Shown here: piece by piece, positions 9,788-18,118 of the stretch
Layout of the letters: each line of letters begins with the position of its first letter
How positions within the stretch are numbered: the first letter of the stretch is position 1
NCBI RefSeq assembly: GCF_030010555.1
Contig: NZ_JASCQP010000021.1
Location: 124,001 to 188,000 of the forward strand
DNA: 64,000 bases
Source of the DNA: Halomonas rhizosphaerae
GTDB lineage: Bacteria; Pseudomonadota; Gammaproteobacteria; Pseudomonadales; Halomonadaceae
Reading direction: 5' to 3'
Notes under the pieces: generated by a model
Databases searched by the model: none
Seen by the model: only the letters and a program-made list of their open reading frames with translations
Told to the model about the DNA's origin: nothing
Program-made: the position numbers and the translations under genes

Positions 9788-11593
9788 ATGCCCCTGCCCC
9801 GCTCCCTCGCCCCGCCCCTGAACGAGGCCGCCTTCAGCGCACGCGCCCGCGAGCACCTCGACCTGCTCTACGGCCCGCGCCGGGACGAGGTACTGCGACG
9901 CCTGCTGACGCTGCTCTCGCACCATCGCGGTGCCATGCCCTCCGCAACGACGCCAGTCGCCGCCCCCTTATGGAGCGAGCGGGACCAGTGGCTGATCGCC
10001 TACGGCGACAGCCTGCTCGACGGCGACACCCCGCCCCTGGCGGTGCTGCAGGCCTTCCTCGAGGCACGCCTGCCCGACAGCTTCAGCGGCGTGCATGTGC
10101 TGCCCTTCTTTCCCTGGAGCAGCGACGACGGCTTCTCGGTGATCCACTACCGGGAGGTCGACCCGGCGCTGGGCGACTGGCACCACCTGCACCGGCTGGC
10201 CGAGCGCAAGGACCTGATCGTCGACCTGGTGCTGAACCACGTCTCCCGGGAGTCGCTTTGGTTCGTCGACTACCTTTCCGGCAGCCTGCCGGGCCGCGAC
10301 TACTTCATCGAGATGGATCCCGACACCGACCTCTCCGACGTGGTGCGGCCGCGCAGCTCCCCGCTGCTCGTGCCGGTCGCCACCCGCCGTGGCACGCGAC
10401 ACCTCTGGGCGACCTTCTCCGAGGACCAGATCGACCTGAACTTCGCCAACCCCGACGTGCTGCTGGAGTTCATCGGTATCCTGCTCTTCTACCTGGAGCA
10501 GGGTGCGCGAGTGATCCGCCTGGACGCCATCGCCTACCTGTGGAAGGAATCAGGCACCCCCTGCATCCACCTGCCCCAGACCCATGAGGTGGTGCGCCTG
10601 TTGCGGGCCGTGGTCGACCACATGGCGCCCGGCACCCTGCTGCTGACCGAGACCAACGTGCCGCATCGGGAAAACCTCAGCTACTTCGGTCTGGACCGTC
10701 TTCCAGACGGGGGCCTCGAGCGTCTTTCCGGTGCAATGCACGACCCGGTCCCCGACGAGGCGCATCTGGTCTACCAGTTCCCTCTGCCACCGCTGCTGCT
10801 GCATACCCTGACCAGCGGCGAGGCGGCCACCCTGGCCCGCTGGCTGGAGAGCCTGCCCGAGCTCCCGCCCGGCTGCAGCTACGTAAATTTCACCGCCAGC
10901 CACGACGGCATCGGCGTACGCCCGCTTGAGGGCTGGCTGCCGGCCCACGAGGTCGAGGCCCTGCTGGAGCTGATGCATCGCTTCGGCGGCTTTGTCAGCA
11001 TGCGCGCCGATCCCCGGGGGCAGGACATCCCGTACGAGATCAACATCACCTGGTTCGAGGCCATGAAGGGGACCCGCCGGGGGGCCGACCCCTGGCAGGT
11101 GGAGCGCTTCCTGTGCAGCCAGCACCTGATGCTGGCCCTGCAGGGTATTCCCGCCCTCTACGTGCACTCGCTGACCGCCACCCTCAACGACCTGGAAGGG
11201 GTCGAGCGCAGCGGCCGCCTGCGGGCGATCAACCGCCGTCGCTGGCAACGCCGCGAACTCGAGGAGCTGCTCGATAGCCGCAACACGTCGACCCGCGAGG
11301 TTTTCCTGGCCCTGACGCGTCGCCTGGCGGTGAGGCGCCGGGAGCCCTGCTTCCATCCGGACGCGCCCCAGCGGGTGATCCCCGCCCCGCCGGCGCTGCT
11401 GGTGCTGGAGCGAGGGCCCCTTCCCGATGGCCGGCGCCTGCTGGCGATCCACAACGTTACCGACCGACGCCAGCCGCTCGCCCTGGACGTGCTCGACGCC
11501 CCCGGCTGGATCGACCTGCTGGAGGATGTCCCCTGGACGCGGGAATCGAGCCTGGCCCCCTACCGGAGCCTGTGGCTGCTGGCCCCGGGCTGA
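9788..11593 (+). CDS. GH13 subfamily 18 glycoside phosphorylase (sucrose-phosphorylase-like; possibly glucosylglycerate phosphorylase)
   Basis: Soluble alpha-amylase-fold enzyme of about 601 residues. The GH13 catalytic triad is visible: nucleophile Asp246 in VIRLDAIAY, acid/base Glu288 in LLTETNVPH, and Asp373 in FTASHDGIGVRP. GVHVLPFFPWSSDDGFSV and DLNFANPDVL are typical of the GH13_18 phosphorylases, which split sucrose, glucosylglycerol, glucosylglycerate or sucrose 6-phosphate with phosphate. The acceptor cannot be read safely from sequence; the glucosylglycerate pair at 31.9-34.1 kb suggests glucosylglycerate. The start is uncertain: in-frame ATGs exist at 9698, 9746 and 9788, none with a strong ribosome-binding site. 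Its stop abuts the next gene's stop (TGATCA). Confidence 0.85.
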   Translation: MPLPRSLAPPLNEAAFSARAREHLDLLYGPRRDEVLRRLLTLLSHHRGAMPSATTPVAAPLWSERDQWLIAYGDSLLDGDTPPLAVLQAFLEARLPDSFSGVHVLPFFPWSSDDGFSVIHYREVDPALGDWHHLHRLAERKDLIVDLVLNHVSRESLWFVDYLSGSLPGRDYFIEMDPDTDLSDVVRPRSSPLLVPVATRRGTRHLWATFSEDQIDLNFANPDVLLEFIGILLFYLEQGARVIRLDAIAYLWKESGTPCIHLPQTHEVVRLLRAVVDHMAPGTLLLTETNVPHRENLSYFGLDRLPDGGLERLSGAMHDPVPDEAHLVYQFPLPPLLLHTLTSGEAATLARWLESLPELPPGCSYVNFTASHDGIGVRPLEGWLPAHEVEALLELMHRFGGFVSMRADPRGQDIPYEINITWFEAMKGTRRGADPWQVERFLCSQHLMLALQGIPALYVHSLTATLNDLEGVERSGRLRAINRRRWQRRELEELLDSRNTSTREVFLALTRRLAVRRREPCFHPDAPQRVIPAPPALLVLERGPLPDGRRLLAIHNVTDRRQPLALDVLDAPGWIDLLEDVPWTRESSLAPYRSLWLLAPG

Positions 11594-12055
11594 TCAGTGG
11601 CCCGCGTGCTCGCCATCGCCCTCCTCCATCGGCTGCACCCGCCTCACCGGGGCCTCGACGGTCAGGGTCTCGCCGTTGTCGAGGGTCAGGGTGAGCTCGA
11701 TGCTATCGCCCTCGACCGGGGTCCTCGCCAGCTCGAAGAGCATCAGGTGCCAGCCGCCGGGCGCCAGCCGCACGGTCTCGCCGGCCGGGACCGGGATCGT
11801 CTCGACCTGGCGCATCTGCATCACGCCCTCCACCATCACGTGGTTGTGAAGCTCCAGGCTCCCGGCCAGGGGCGAGCTGCCCCCGACCAGCGCCAGGTCC
11901 GTCTCGCCCGGGTTGGTCAGCTCCATGAAGGCGGCGGTGGTGGGCGACCCCGGCGGCACCGCCCGCACCTGGGCCTCCTCGACGGTCAGGGACTGGGCCA
12001 GGGCAGTGGCGCTGAACAGCGAGAACAGGACCAGCGGCAGGGCAGTGATGCGCAT
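11594..12055 (-). CDS. Periplasmic copper chaperone, PCu(A)C family
   Basis: 153 residues with signal peptide (LPLVLFSLFSATALA, cleavage near residue 20). The copper(I) motif H-x10-M-x21-H-x-M is exact: His70, Met81, His103, Met105. Members deliver copper to the CuA or CuB site of cytochrome c oxidase. A histidine-containing tail (EHAGH) may add metal affinity. Start MRITALP is chosen because GGAG lies ten bases upstream; ATGs at 12070 and 12133 have no such site. Convergent with the phosphorylase with no spacer, and divergent from dsbG. Confidence 0.92.
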   Translation of the reverse strand: MRITALPLVLFSLFSATALAQSLTVEEAQVRAVPPGSPTTAAFMELTNPGETDLALVGGSSPLAGSLELHNHVMVEGVMQMRQVETIPVPAGETVRLAPGGWHLMLFELARTPVEGDSIELTLTLDNGETLTVEAPVRRVQPMEEGDGEHAGH

Positions 12056-12275
12056 CTCGGTCGACTCCATGGGCTCAAGGGAACGCGTCGAGATTACCCT
12101 GCCTCGCCGTTGACGGGGAGCGGGCTGCGACATCGCGTCCCGCCGGCGGGTGCAGGAATTAATCCACGGCTAATGGGCGCGTGGCAGGATGGGAACTCTC
12201 GGGCCCCTCGCGGGTCCCCACGACACCCCCTTTCCGACACCCCTTCATGACATCTCTTCATAACAGGACATCGCG

Positions 12276-13040
12276 ATGCGAACCTTTCCCCTCTCCCTCC
12301 TGGCCGGCCTGGTCACGCTCTCGCTGACCTCGACGCTCGCCGCCGACGAGCACTGGCCGGCCCCGGTCCAGGCCCTGGTGGACCAGGGCCTGGAGATCCA
12401 CGGTGAATTCGCGGCCCCGGGTGGCCTCAGCGGCTACGCCGCCAGCCACCGCGGGCGCGAGATGGCCGTCTATCTCACGTCGGATGGCGATCATGCCGTG
12501 GTCGGCACCCTGCTCGATGCCGAGGGCAACGACCTCTCCGCGGCGCCCCTGGACGAGCACGTGCGCAGCGGCCAGGAGGCCGAGGTGTGGCAGCAGCTCG
12601 AGGAGAGCCACTGGATCCAGGACGGCGAGTCGCAGGCAGAGCGCGTGATCTACACCTTCACCGACCCCAACTGCCCCTACTGCGCGCGCTTCCACGACCA
12701 GAGCCGCCCCTGGGTCGAGGCCGGCGAGGTACAGCTGCGCCACATCATGGTCGGCATCCTGAAGAGCGACAGCCCGGCCAAGGCGGCCGCCCTGCTCGGC
12801 GCCGAGGATCCCGCCGCGGCGCTGCAGGCACACCAGGAGAGTGACAGCGGGATCGCCGCCTCTGCCCAGTCCCGCGAGATCGAGGAGCAGGTCTATGCCA
12901 ACAACCAGCTGTTCGAGGGCCTGGGGCTGATGGCCACCCCCACCACCTACTACCGCAACGACGAGGGCCGCCTGGAGAAGGTCGAGGGGGCTCCCGAAGA
13001 AGCGCGCCTCGAGGCGATGATGGGCTCACCGCGCCCCTGA
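12276..13040 (+). CDS. dsbG: Periplasmic thiol:disulfide isomerase/chaperone DsbG
   Basis: 254 residues. Signal peptide ends near residue 23 (TLAADEHW). An N-terminal dimerisation domain (about 25-90) is followed by a thioredoxin fold with the active site CPYC (Cys133, Cys136) in YTFTDPNCPYC and the cis-proline segment ATPTTYY near the end. DsbG/DsbC proteins reduce or shuffle wrong disulfides and need DsbD for electrons. AGGA lies eight bases before the ATG. It may serve maturation of the neighbouring periplasmic c-type cytochromes, but that is inference. Confidence 0.9.
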   Translation: MRTFPLSLLAGLVTLSLTSTLAADEHWPAPVQALVDQGLEIHGEFAAPGGLSGYAASHRGREMAVYLTSDGDHAVVGTLLDAEGNDLSAAPLDEHVRSGQEAEVWQQLEESHWIQDGESQAERVIYTFTDPNCPYCARFHDQSRPWVEAGEVQLRHIMVGILKSDSPAKAAALLGAEDPAAALQAHQESDSGIAASAQSREIEEQVYANNQLFEGLGLMATPTTYYRNDEGRLEKVEGAPEEARLEAMMGSPRP

Positions 13041-13066
13041 GGCGGCGCGACGCGCCACCAGGACAC

Positions 13067-13103
13067 AAGCGGGCCCCGCTGCCGATGGCAGCGGGGCCCG
13101 CTT
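13067..13103. terminator. Bidirectional terminator between dsbG and tsdA
   Basis: A 17-bp near-perfect inverted repeat (AAGCGGGCCCCGCTGCC paired across a GAT loop) lies between two convergent genes and carries A-rich/T-rich flanks (ACAAG on the left, CTTCGCTTGT on the right). Confidence 0.75.
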
Positions 13104-13124
13104 CGCTTGTGGCGAAGAGCTTCC

Positions 13125-14141
13125 TCAGTCCTCCAGGTCCTCGAAGCGCGGCTGTCCGACGTTCCAGGGCTTGACCTCCTCGCCCTTCTCGCCCCAGTTG
13201 GCGTGATCGGCGAGGCGGTGGCCGTCCACCTCACGCTCCTGGCCATAGCTGGAGTTCTTGTGGAAGGTGGGGCCGAACTTCTCCAGCACCTCGTCCACGC
13301 TGCCGGTGTAGCGCGGATCCTGGGGGCGCTCCTGCTGGGTCATGTAGTAGGCGATGTCCCAGGCCTCCTGGTCGGAGAGCGAGAGCGGCTGGCCCAGCGG
13401 CATGTTGTTCTTGATGAACCCGGCCGCGGTGTGGGTGCGCACGATGCCGGCGCCCCAGTTGTTGGAACCGTCACCCCAGGGGGCGGGGAAGACGTACTCG
13501 CCCTCCTGATAGAGGCCTGAGCCATCCTCGCCGTGGCAGACCGCGCAGTTCTCCACATAGAGCGCCTCGCCGTTCTCGTAGCTCAGTTCCTCGGGACGAT
13601 CCGGCGCCGGGAAGCCGCGGCCGTAGATGGGCTGGTCCGGATACATGGGCGCCCCCGTGGCCAGCCACTGGTGGTAGGCGGAGAGGGCCAGCATGTCGTC
13701 GCTGCCGTACTCCGGCGGCGTGCCGTTCATGGAGTAGGCGAAGCAGCCAGCAATACGCTCTTCGAGGTTGTTGACATGCTGGTTCTTGCCACGGAAGTCC
13801 GGCAGGGTCACCGCCGCCGGCCAGACCGGGGCACTGAAGGGCTGGCGGCCCTCACCCAGGTGGCAGCTGGAGCAGTTCATGTCGTTGAAGACATTCTCGC
13901 CTCGCAGTTGCTGGGTATTGGTGAAGAGGTCATAGCCACGGCGGATGACCTTCTTCAGTTCGGGGTGGATGTCGGCCTCCTCGAGGTCCGCCATGGTCGG
14001 CGGCACATGCACCAGTTCGTCTTCCTTGGGGGCTGGATAGCCCAGCTCGACGAGTTTCTCGTACTCTGCCCAGGCGGCCATGCTGATGCCGGCGGCCAGG
14101 GTCGCACTGGCCACGGCCAGGGTTGTCCTGCGAAGTGTCAT
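13125..14141 (-). CDS. tsdA: Diheme cytochrome c, thiosulfate dehydrogenase TsdA
   Basis: Periplasmic enzyme that joins two thiosulfates to tetrathionate (or reverses this). 338 residues: signal peptide to about residue 25 (AAWAEY), heme 1 motif CSSCH (Cys90-His94), heme 2 motif CAVCH (Cys199-His203). The segment EERIAGCFAYSMNG places Cys133 where TsdA has the unusual axial cysteine ligand of the active-site heme, which is the best evidence for TsdA over generic diheme cytochromes. The start has GGGGGAG upstream; a longer reading from 14201 has no such site. It is the last gene of the operon with tsdB and the two-component genes. Confidence 0.88.
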   Translation of the reverse strand: MTLRRTTLAVASATLAAGISMAAWAEYEKLVELGYPAPKEDELVHVPPTMADLEEADIHPELKKVIRRGYDLFTNTQQLRGENVFNDMNCSSCHLGEGRQPFSAPVWPAAVTLPDFRGKNQHVNNLEERIAGCFAYSMNGTPPEYGSDDMLALSAYHQWLATGAPMYPDQPIYGRGFPAPDRPEELSYENGEALYVENCAVCHGEDGSGLYQEGEYVFPAPWGDGSNNWGAGIVRTHTAAGFIKNNMPLGQPLSLSDQEAWDIAYYMTQQERPQDPRYTGSVDEVLEKFGPTFHKNSSYGQEREVDGHRLADHANWGEKGEEVKPWNVGQPRFEDLED

Positions 14142-14154
14142 GTTCTGCTCCCCC

Positions 14155-14808
14155 TTATTCGGACGCCACGGACTGATTTGCCAGCCAGACCGAGACGGCA
14201 CGGATGTCCTCGTCGCTCATGCGCTCGGCGATCGCGCCCATCAGGTTCTGGGGGTCATTGCCCCGCTCGCCGGCCTGCCAGGCACGCAGCTGGGCCTCGA
14301 TGTAGCCGGCATGCTGGCTGGCAATGCCGGGAAAGGTGCCACCGGCCCCTTCGTTACCCGGACCATGGCAGCTCTTGCAGGAGACGATGTACTCATCCCA
14401 GTCGCCACGCAGGGCCAGTTGCTCGCCGCGGGCCAGCAGATCCTCGTCGGCATCCTCGCCCCCCTGGGCCTCGGTGACCGGCATCTCGCTGTAGTAGGCC
14501 GCCACGTCGACGACCTGCTGGTCATCGAGCATGTTGGCGAAGGGCATCATGGTGGTATTCTCGCGACGCCCCTCCTTGAAATCATGCAGCTGCTTGGCGA
14601 TGTACTCCGCCGGCAGCCCGGCCAGCCGCGGCCAGGACTCTCCCCCCGACACGCTCATTCCGCTGCCGTCGGCCTGGTGGCAAGCCACGCAGGCTCCGGC
14701 CGCCTGCTGGCCGCGCTCGGCATCGCCCTCCTGGGCCTGGGCCTGACCGGCGGCCAGGCCAAGGCCCAGCAGCAGGCCGAGCCCGCTCGCGATCCTCATG
14801 CTCGTCAT
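14155..14808 (-). CDS. tsdB: Diheme c4-type cytochrome, TsdB-like electron acceptor
   Basis: 217 residues. Signal peptide (LGLLLGLGLAAGQAQA), then two cytochrome c domains with CVACH (Cys40-His44) and CKSCH (Cys144-His148). Distal Met candidates lie in TTMMPFAN and NLMGAIAERM. TsdB proteins take electrons from TsdA and pass them towards the terminal oxidase. The start ATG overlaps the sensor-kinase stop as ATGA, and tsdA starts 13 bases after the stop, so the four genes form one operon. Confidence 0.85.
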   Translation of the reverse strand: MTSMRIASGLGLLLGLGLAAGQAQAQEGDAERGQQAAGACVACHQADGSGMSVSGGESWPRLAGLPAEYIAKQLHDFKEGRRENTTMMPFANMLDDQQVVDVAAYYSEMPVTEAQGGEDADEDLLARGEQLALRGDWDEYIVSCKSCHGPGNEGAGGTFPGIASQHAGYIEAQLRAWQAGERGNDPQNLMGAIAERMSDEDIRAVSVWLANQSVASE

Positions 14809-16199
14809 TTCGGGTCACCCTCGTCGTTGTCATTGATCCCTTGCGGGGTTCCTTCCCGGGCCGGGCGTGCCGGTCCCGTCGACCTCGGCATCAGCGGCAG
14901 CGTCAGCCGGGCCTCCAGCCCACCCCCCTCGGGGCGGGAAAATGCCAGCCCTCCGCCGAAGCGCTCGGCGATGGCGGCCACGATGGCCAGCCCCAGGCCA
15001 CAGCCCTGCCGGCGACTGGCCCGCCAGAAGCGACGCGGGAGCTGCTCGAGCTGGGCATCGTCGACCCCGGGGCCATGGTCCCTGACCCCGAAGGTCACGG
15101 CCTGGCCATCCGGGGCGGTGCGGGCCGAGATCTCCACGGGACTCTCCCCCGGGCCATGGCGCAGGGCGTTGTCCACCAGGTTGCGCAGCGCGGTGATCAC
15201 CAGCTCCCGCGGCACCGCCAGCTCGACCGCGGGCCAGGCCTCGGGCATCGCGAAGCGTTGCCGGTCGCTGGCCGAGGCGTCGCGCAGCGCCAGCTCCACC
15301 ACGTCGGCGGCGCGACTGGCCTCGCCGTCCTCGAAGTGTAGCCGCCCTTCCACCCGCGCCAGCATCAGCAGCTGGTCCAGGGTCCGCGACAGTCGCGCCA
15401 CGCCCTCCTCGGCATGGTCCAGGGACTGGCGTGCCGCCTCGCCTTCGACCCGACTGGCCACCTGCAGGTGGGTCTTGATGGCCGTCAGCGGCGTGCGCAG
15501 CTCGTGGGCGGCGTCGTTGGTAAAGCGCTGCTCGCGCACGATGGTCTGCTGGATGCGGGCCAGCAGGCCGTTGAGCGTCTCCACCAGCGGGCGGATCTCC
15601 ACCGGCACCCCATGGGTCGCCACCGGCGCCAGGGCATCCGGGTGGCGGCGCGCCAGGGCATCGCGCAGCCGACCCAGCGGCCGCAGCCCCCTCACCACAC
15701 CGAACCACAGCGCCAGCAGGCTGCCGGAAAGCGCCACCACGAAGGGCACCACCGCCACCTGCAGCACGTTGCGCATCAGCAGGTCGCGCTCGTCCATGCG
15801 GTCGGCGGTGGTGATGGTCAACCCGCCACGCTCGTAGGTGAACACCCGCCAGGTCACGCCGCCCTCCTCGCGATAGGCATGGCCCGGCTCGCGGGCCTGC
15901 AGGATGTCCTCCATGTCGGTATGGGTGCGCGCCATGATCTCGCCGCGGGGCGAATGCACCTGGCAGGCCAGCCCCTCGATGGGCGGGATCGAGAGCGCGC
16001 GCTGGTCGGCCTGTTCCCAGACGTCCAGCGGCAGCTGGGCCATCAGCCCGGCCACCATGCGGGCCGACTGGGCGAGCCGCTGGTCCAGGGTCTTCTCCAC
16101 CTGCTGGTGCAGGTCGCGCATCAGCCAGGCGGCAGCCAGGCCCCAGAGCAGCAGCAGGGTCAGCCCCAGCGTCAACACCAGGCGCGTGCGCAGGCTCAT
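14805..16199 (-). CDS. Sensor histidine kinase, QseC/PmrB-like
   Basis: 464 residues, inner membrane. TM1 about residues 8-28 and TM2 about 148-168 flank a periplasmic sensor domain of about 120 residues. Then HAMP-like linker, phospho-acceptor His232 in FTNDAAHELRTPLTA, N box LRNLVDNALRHGP, G boxes DHGPGV and GCGLGLAIV. It starts with ATGA overlap on the response regulator gene and ends with ATGA overlap on tsdB. The context suggests it senses a sulfur species or redox state; the ligand is not readable from sequence. Confidence 0.92.
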   Translation of the reverse strand: MSLRTRLVLTLGLTLLLLWGLAAAWLMRDLHQQVEKTLDQRLAQSARMVAGLMAQLPLDVWEQADQRALSIPPIEGLACQVHSPRGEIMARTHTDMEDILQAREPGHAYREEGGVTWRVFTYERGGLTITTADRMDERDLLMRNVLQVAVVPFVVALSGSLLALWFGVVRGLRPLGRLRDALARRHPDALAPVATHGVPVEIRPLVETLNGLLARIQQTIVREQRFTNDAAHELRTPLTAIKTHLQVASRVEGEAARQSLDHAEEGVARLSRTLDQLLMLARVEGRLHFEDGEASRAADVVELALRDASASDRQRFAMPEAWPAVELAVPRELVITALRNLVDNALRHGPGESPVEISARTAPDGQAVTFGVRDHGPGVDDAQLEQLPRRFWRASRRQGCGLGLAIVAAIAERFGGGLAFSRPEGGGLEARLTLPLMPRSTGPARPAREGTPQGINDNDEGDPK

Positions 16200-16897
16200 G
16201 CCCGACCGACCCCGGGGCGGCGGGGCAGCTCCACCGCGGAGGGCTTGCCCAGCCGGTAGCCCAGGCCGCGCACCGTCTCGATCACCCGGCTGCCGAGCTT
16301 GCGGCGCAGGTGGTGGATGTGGACGTTGAGCGCGTTGCTCTCCACTTCCTCGTTCAAGCCATAGAGACTGTCCTTGAGCTGCCCGGCGGTCAGCACGCTG
16401 CGCGGCGCCTGGAGGAAGGCCTCCAGCAGCACCAGTTCGCGGCGCGAGAGGTTCACCGGCCGCCCGGCCACGCTGACCTCGCGAGACACCGGGTCCAGGC
16501 ACAGCGGGCCATGCTCGATCAGGGCCCGGGAGCGGCCGGCGGCCCGGCGCAGCAGGGCCTGCAGCCGAGCCAGCAGCTCGTCCAGGTCGAAGGGCTTCAC
16601 CAGGTAATCGTCGGCGCCCACGTGCAGCCCCTCGATGCGATCGCTCACCGCGTCGCGGGCGGTGAGGATCAATACCGGGGTGTCGACCCCGGTCCGGCGC
16701 CACTCCTCGAGAAGCAGCATGCCGTCGCCGTCGGGCAGGCCCCGATCGAGGATGACCACATCGCTCGACACCGCGTCCATGGCCGAGCGCGCCTCGCCCA
16801 TGGTGGTCACATGGTCGACGACGAAGTCATAGACGGCGAGTCCGGCCTTGATGCCCGACGCCACCAGGGCATCATCCTCGATGAGCAGTACGTGCAT
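16196..16897 (-). CDS. OmpR/PhoB-family response regulator, QseB/PmrA-like
   Basis: 233 residues. Receiver domain with acidic pocket EDD (8-9), phospho-acceptor Asp51 in VILDRGLPDGDG, Thr79 and Lys101 (DDYLVKPFD). Winged-helix DNA-binding domain from about residue 130 (LVLLEAF, HIHHLRRKLG, VRGLGYRL). MHVLLIEDD is the canonical start; the longer frame from 16933 is rejected. It heads the operon with its kinase and tsdBA, and matching direct repeats lie upstream. Confidence 0.94.
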   Translation of the reverse strand: MHVLLIEDDALVASGIKAGLAVYDFVVDHVTTMGEARSAMDAVSSDVVILDRGLPDGDGMLLLEEWRRTGVDTPVLILTARDAVSDRIEGLHVGADDYLVKPFDLDELLARLQALLRRAAGRSRALIEHGPLCLDPVSREVSVAGRPVNLSRRELVLLEAFLQAPRSVLTAGQLKDSLYGLNEEVESNALNVHIHHLRRKLGSRVIETVRGLGYRLGKPSAVELPRRPGVGRA

Positions 16898-16939
16898 GAC
16901 AGGGAATCCTCGTGATATGCGACATCGTGTCACCCGGCC

Positions 16940-16966
16940 ATTAAGACGACGTTAAGCCGTCATAAG
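16940..16966 (-). promoter_or_regulatory. PmrA/QseB-type direct-repeat operator upstream of the response regulator
   Basis: On the minus strand CTTAAC-GTCGT-CTTAAT gives two TTAAG half-sites (16941-16945 and 16952-16956) at an 11-base period; a third, weaker ATAAG follows at 16962. This is the box bound by PmrA/QseB-type regulators. It lies about 45 bases before the start codon, consistent with autoregulation of the whole tsd operon. Confidence 0.6.
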
Positions 16967-17032
16967 GCTAGAACGATTCGAACTGGTCCATTGGTCGCAA
17001 GCCCAGAATCGCAAAAGCAGGGTCGCAGAAAC

Positions 17033-17061
17033 GTCCCCCGCCGGCAGGGCCGACGGGGGAC
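17033..17061 (-). terminator. Hairpin after the YeeE/YedE pair
   Basis: Thirteen-base arms (17033-17045 and 17049-17061) with one mismatch and a three-base loop lie 22 bases after the stop of the second transporter gene; on the minus strand GTTTCTG follows. A weak U-tract makes this a probable rather than sure terminator. Confidence 0.5.
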
Positions 17062-17083
17062 GCTATCCGGTGTTCAGGCAGGG

Positions 17084-17512
17084 TCATCCCCTGGCAGGAA
17101 TCGCTCGGGCCAGGAACCAGCCGACCACCATGGCCACCAGCATGGCGAGAAGCGGGCCGGTGAGCCCGGCGATGGAGGCGAAGGCCGGACCCGGGCAGTA
17201 GCCGGAGAGTCCCCAGCCGATGCCGAACAGCGCGGCACCGCCGATCAGGCGGCCGTCCAGGTCCTGACGGGTGGGCAACTGGAAGCGTTCGCCAAACACC
17301 GGGTTGGGGCGACGCAGCACCAGCCGGTAGCCGATGAAGTTGGTGATCACGGCACCGCCCAGCACGAACATCAGCGTCGGGTCCCAGGCACCGGCGACAT
17401 CCAGGAAGCCGAGCACCCGCGCCGGGTCCGTCATGCCGGAAATGGCCAGGCCGAGGCCGAAGATCAGCCCCGCGATATAGCCCATGAGCGTCTTCAGGGT
17501 CTCGCTCTTCAT
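17084..17512 (-). CDS. YeeE/YedE family transporter, second half-subunit (DUF6691-like)
   Basis: 142 residues, about four membrane helices. Contains FGLGLAISGMTDPARVLGFLD and the conserved GYCPGPAF motif of the sulfur-transport YeeE/YedE superfamily, whose members import thiosulfate or related sulfur compounds in other bacteria. Its ATG overlaps the stop of the partner gene as ATGA, so the two halves are made together. The pairing as two short proteins corresponds to the PmpA/PmpB type. Neighbouring SQR, persulfide dioxygenase and TsdA genes support a sulfur substrate. Confidence 0.85.
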   Translation of the reverse strand: MKSETLKTLMGYIAGLIFGLGLAISGMTDPARVLGFLDVAGAWDPTLMFVLGGAVITNFIGYRLVLRRPNPVFGERFQLPTRQDLDGRLIGGAALFGIGWGLSGYCPGPAFASIAGLTGPLLAMLVAMVVGWFLARAIPARG

Positions 17513-17970
17513 GCGCCACCTCCGATCACGTGCCGGACCACGAAGACGGTGACGATCGCCGCCACCACGAAGGTAATGGTGGCCACCAGCGAGCGCACCG
17601 AGAGCCGGGCGAGGCCGCAGACACCGTGGCCGCTGGTGCAGCCGCTGCCCAGGCCCGTGCCCAGGCCCACCAGCAGGCCGGCCAGCAGCATCAGCGGAAT
17701 CCCCCCCGCGGGCTCGCCGATCACCTCGCCCGGGGCGCCGGCCACGTTGCCGAGCCCGCCCCCGACGAGCAGCAGCACCACGGGGCCGCTGACCAGACCC
17801 AGCACGAAGGCCAGGCGCCAGGCGCTGTCCCCCCTGGGTCGGGTGGTGACCAGGGTGCCGATGATCCCGCTGATGCCGGCGATGCGGCCCAGGGTCGCCA
17901 TCAGCCAGGTGGCCGAGAGGCCGATCAGCACACCGCCGATCAGCCCCTGAAGGCTTGCCGTCCAATCCAC
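17509..17970 (-). CDS. YeeE/YedE family transporter, first half-subunit
   Basis: 153 residues, about four membrane helices. The conserved cysteine motif SGCTSGHGVCGLAR is the signature of YeeE/YedE sulfur transporters; its cysteines carry thiosulfate in the studied YeeE. The gene begins with GTG: AGAGGAG lies seven to eight bases before it and no nearby ATG has a comparable site. Overlaps the second half-gene by four bases. Confidence 0.88.
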   Translation of the reverse strand: MDWTASLQGLIGGVLIGLSATWLMATLGRIAGISGIIGTLVTTRPRGDSAWRLAFVLGLVSGPVVLLLVGGGLGNVAGAPGEVIGEPAGGIPLMLLAGLLVGLGTGLGSGCTSGHGVCGLARLSVRSLVATITFVVAAIVTVFVVRHVIGGGA

Positions 17971-18118
17971 GTGAAATCTCCTCTGGTGTCAGGGTGTCGG
18001 TCGTCCGGCAGGGTCAGTTGCCGACGCCGATGCGGGCAGGCGTGGCGATACGCCCCGCACGCCTCCTCATGGTGGCACGCCCATTGTCGGCAGGAACGGG
18101 GCGATGAACACACCGGCC

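Noticed and set aside
9072..9789. 621-residue fusion reading through nrdR into RibD
   Set aside because: The upstream part is an out-of-frame reading of nrdR; RibD starts at the TGATG overlap at 9072.
14805..16703. 632-residue version of the sensor kinase
   Set aside because: The extra N-terminal part is another frame of the response regulator; the ATG at 16199 gives the correct transmembrane start and an ATGA overlap.
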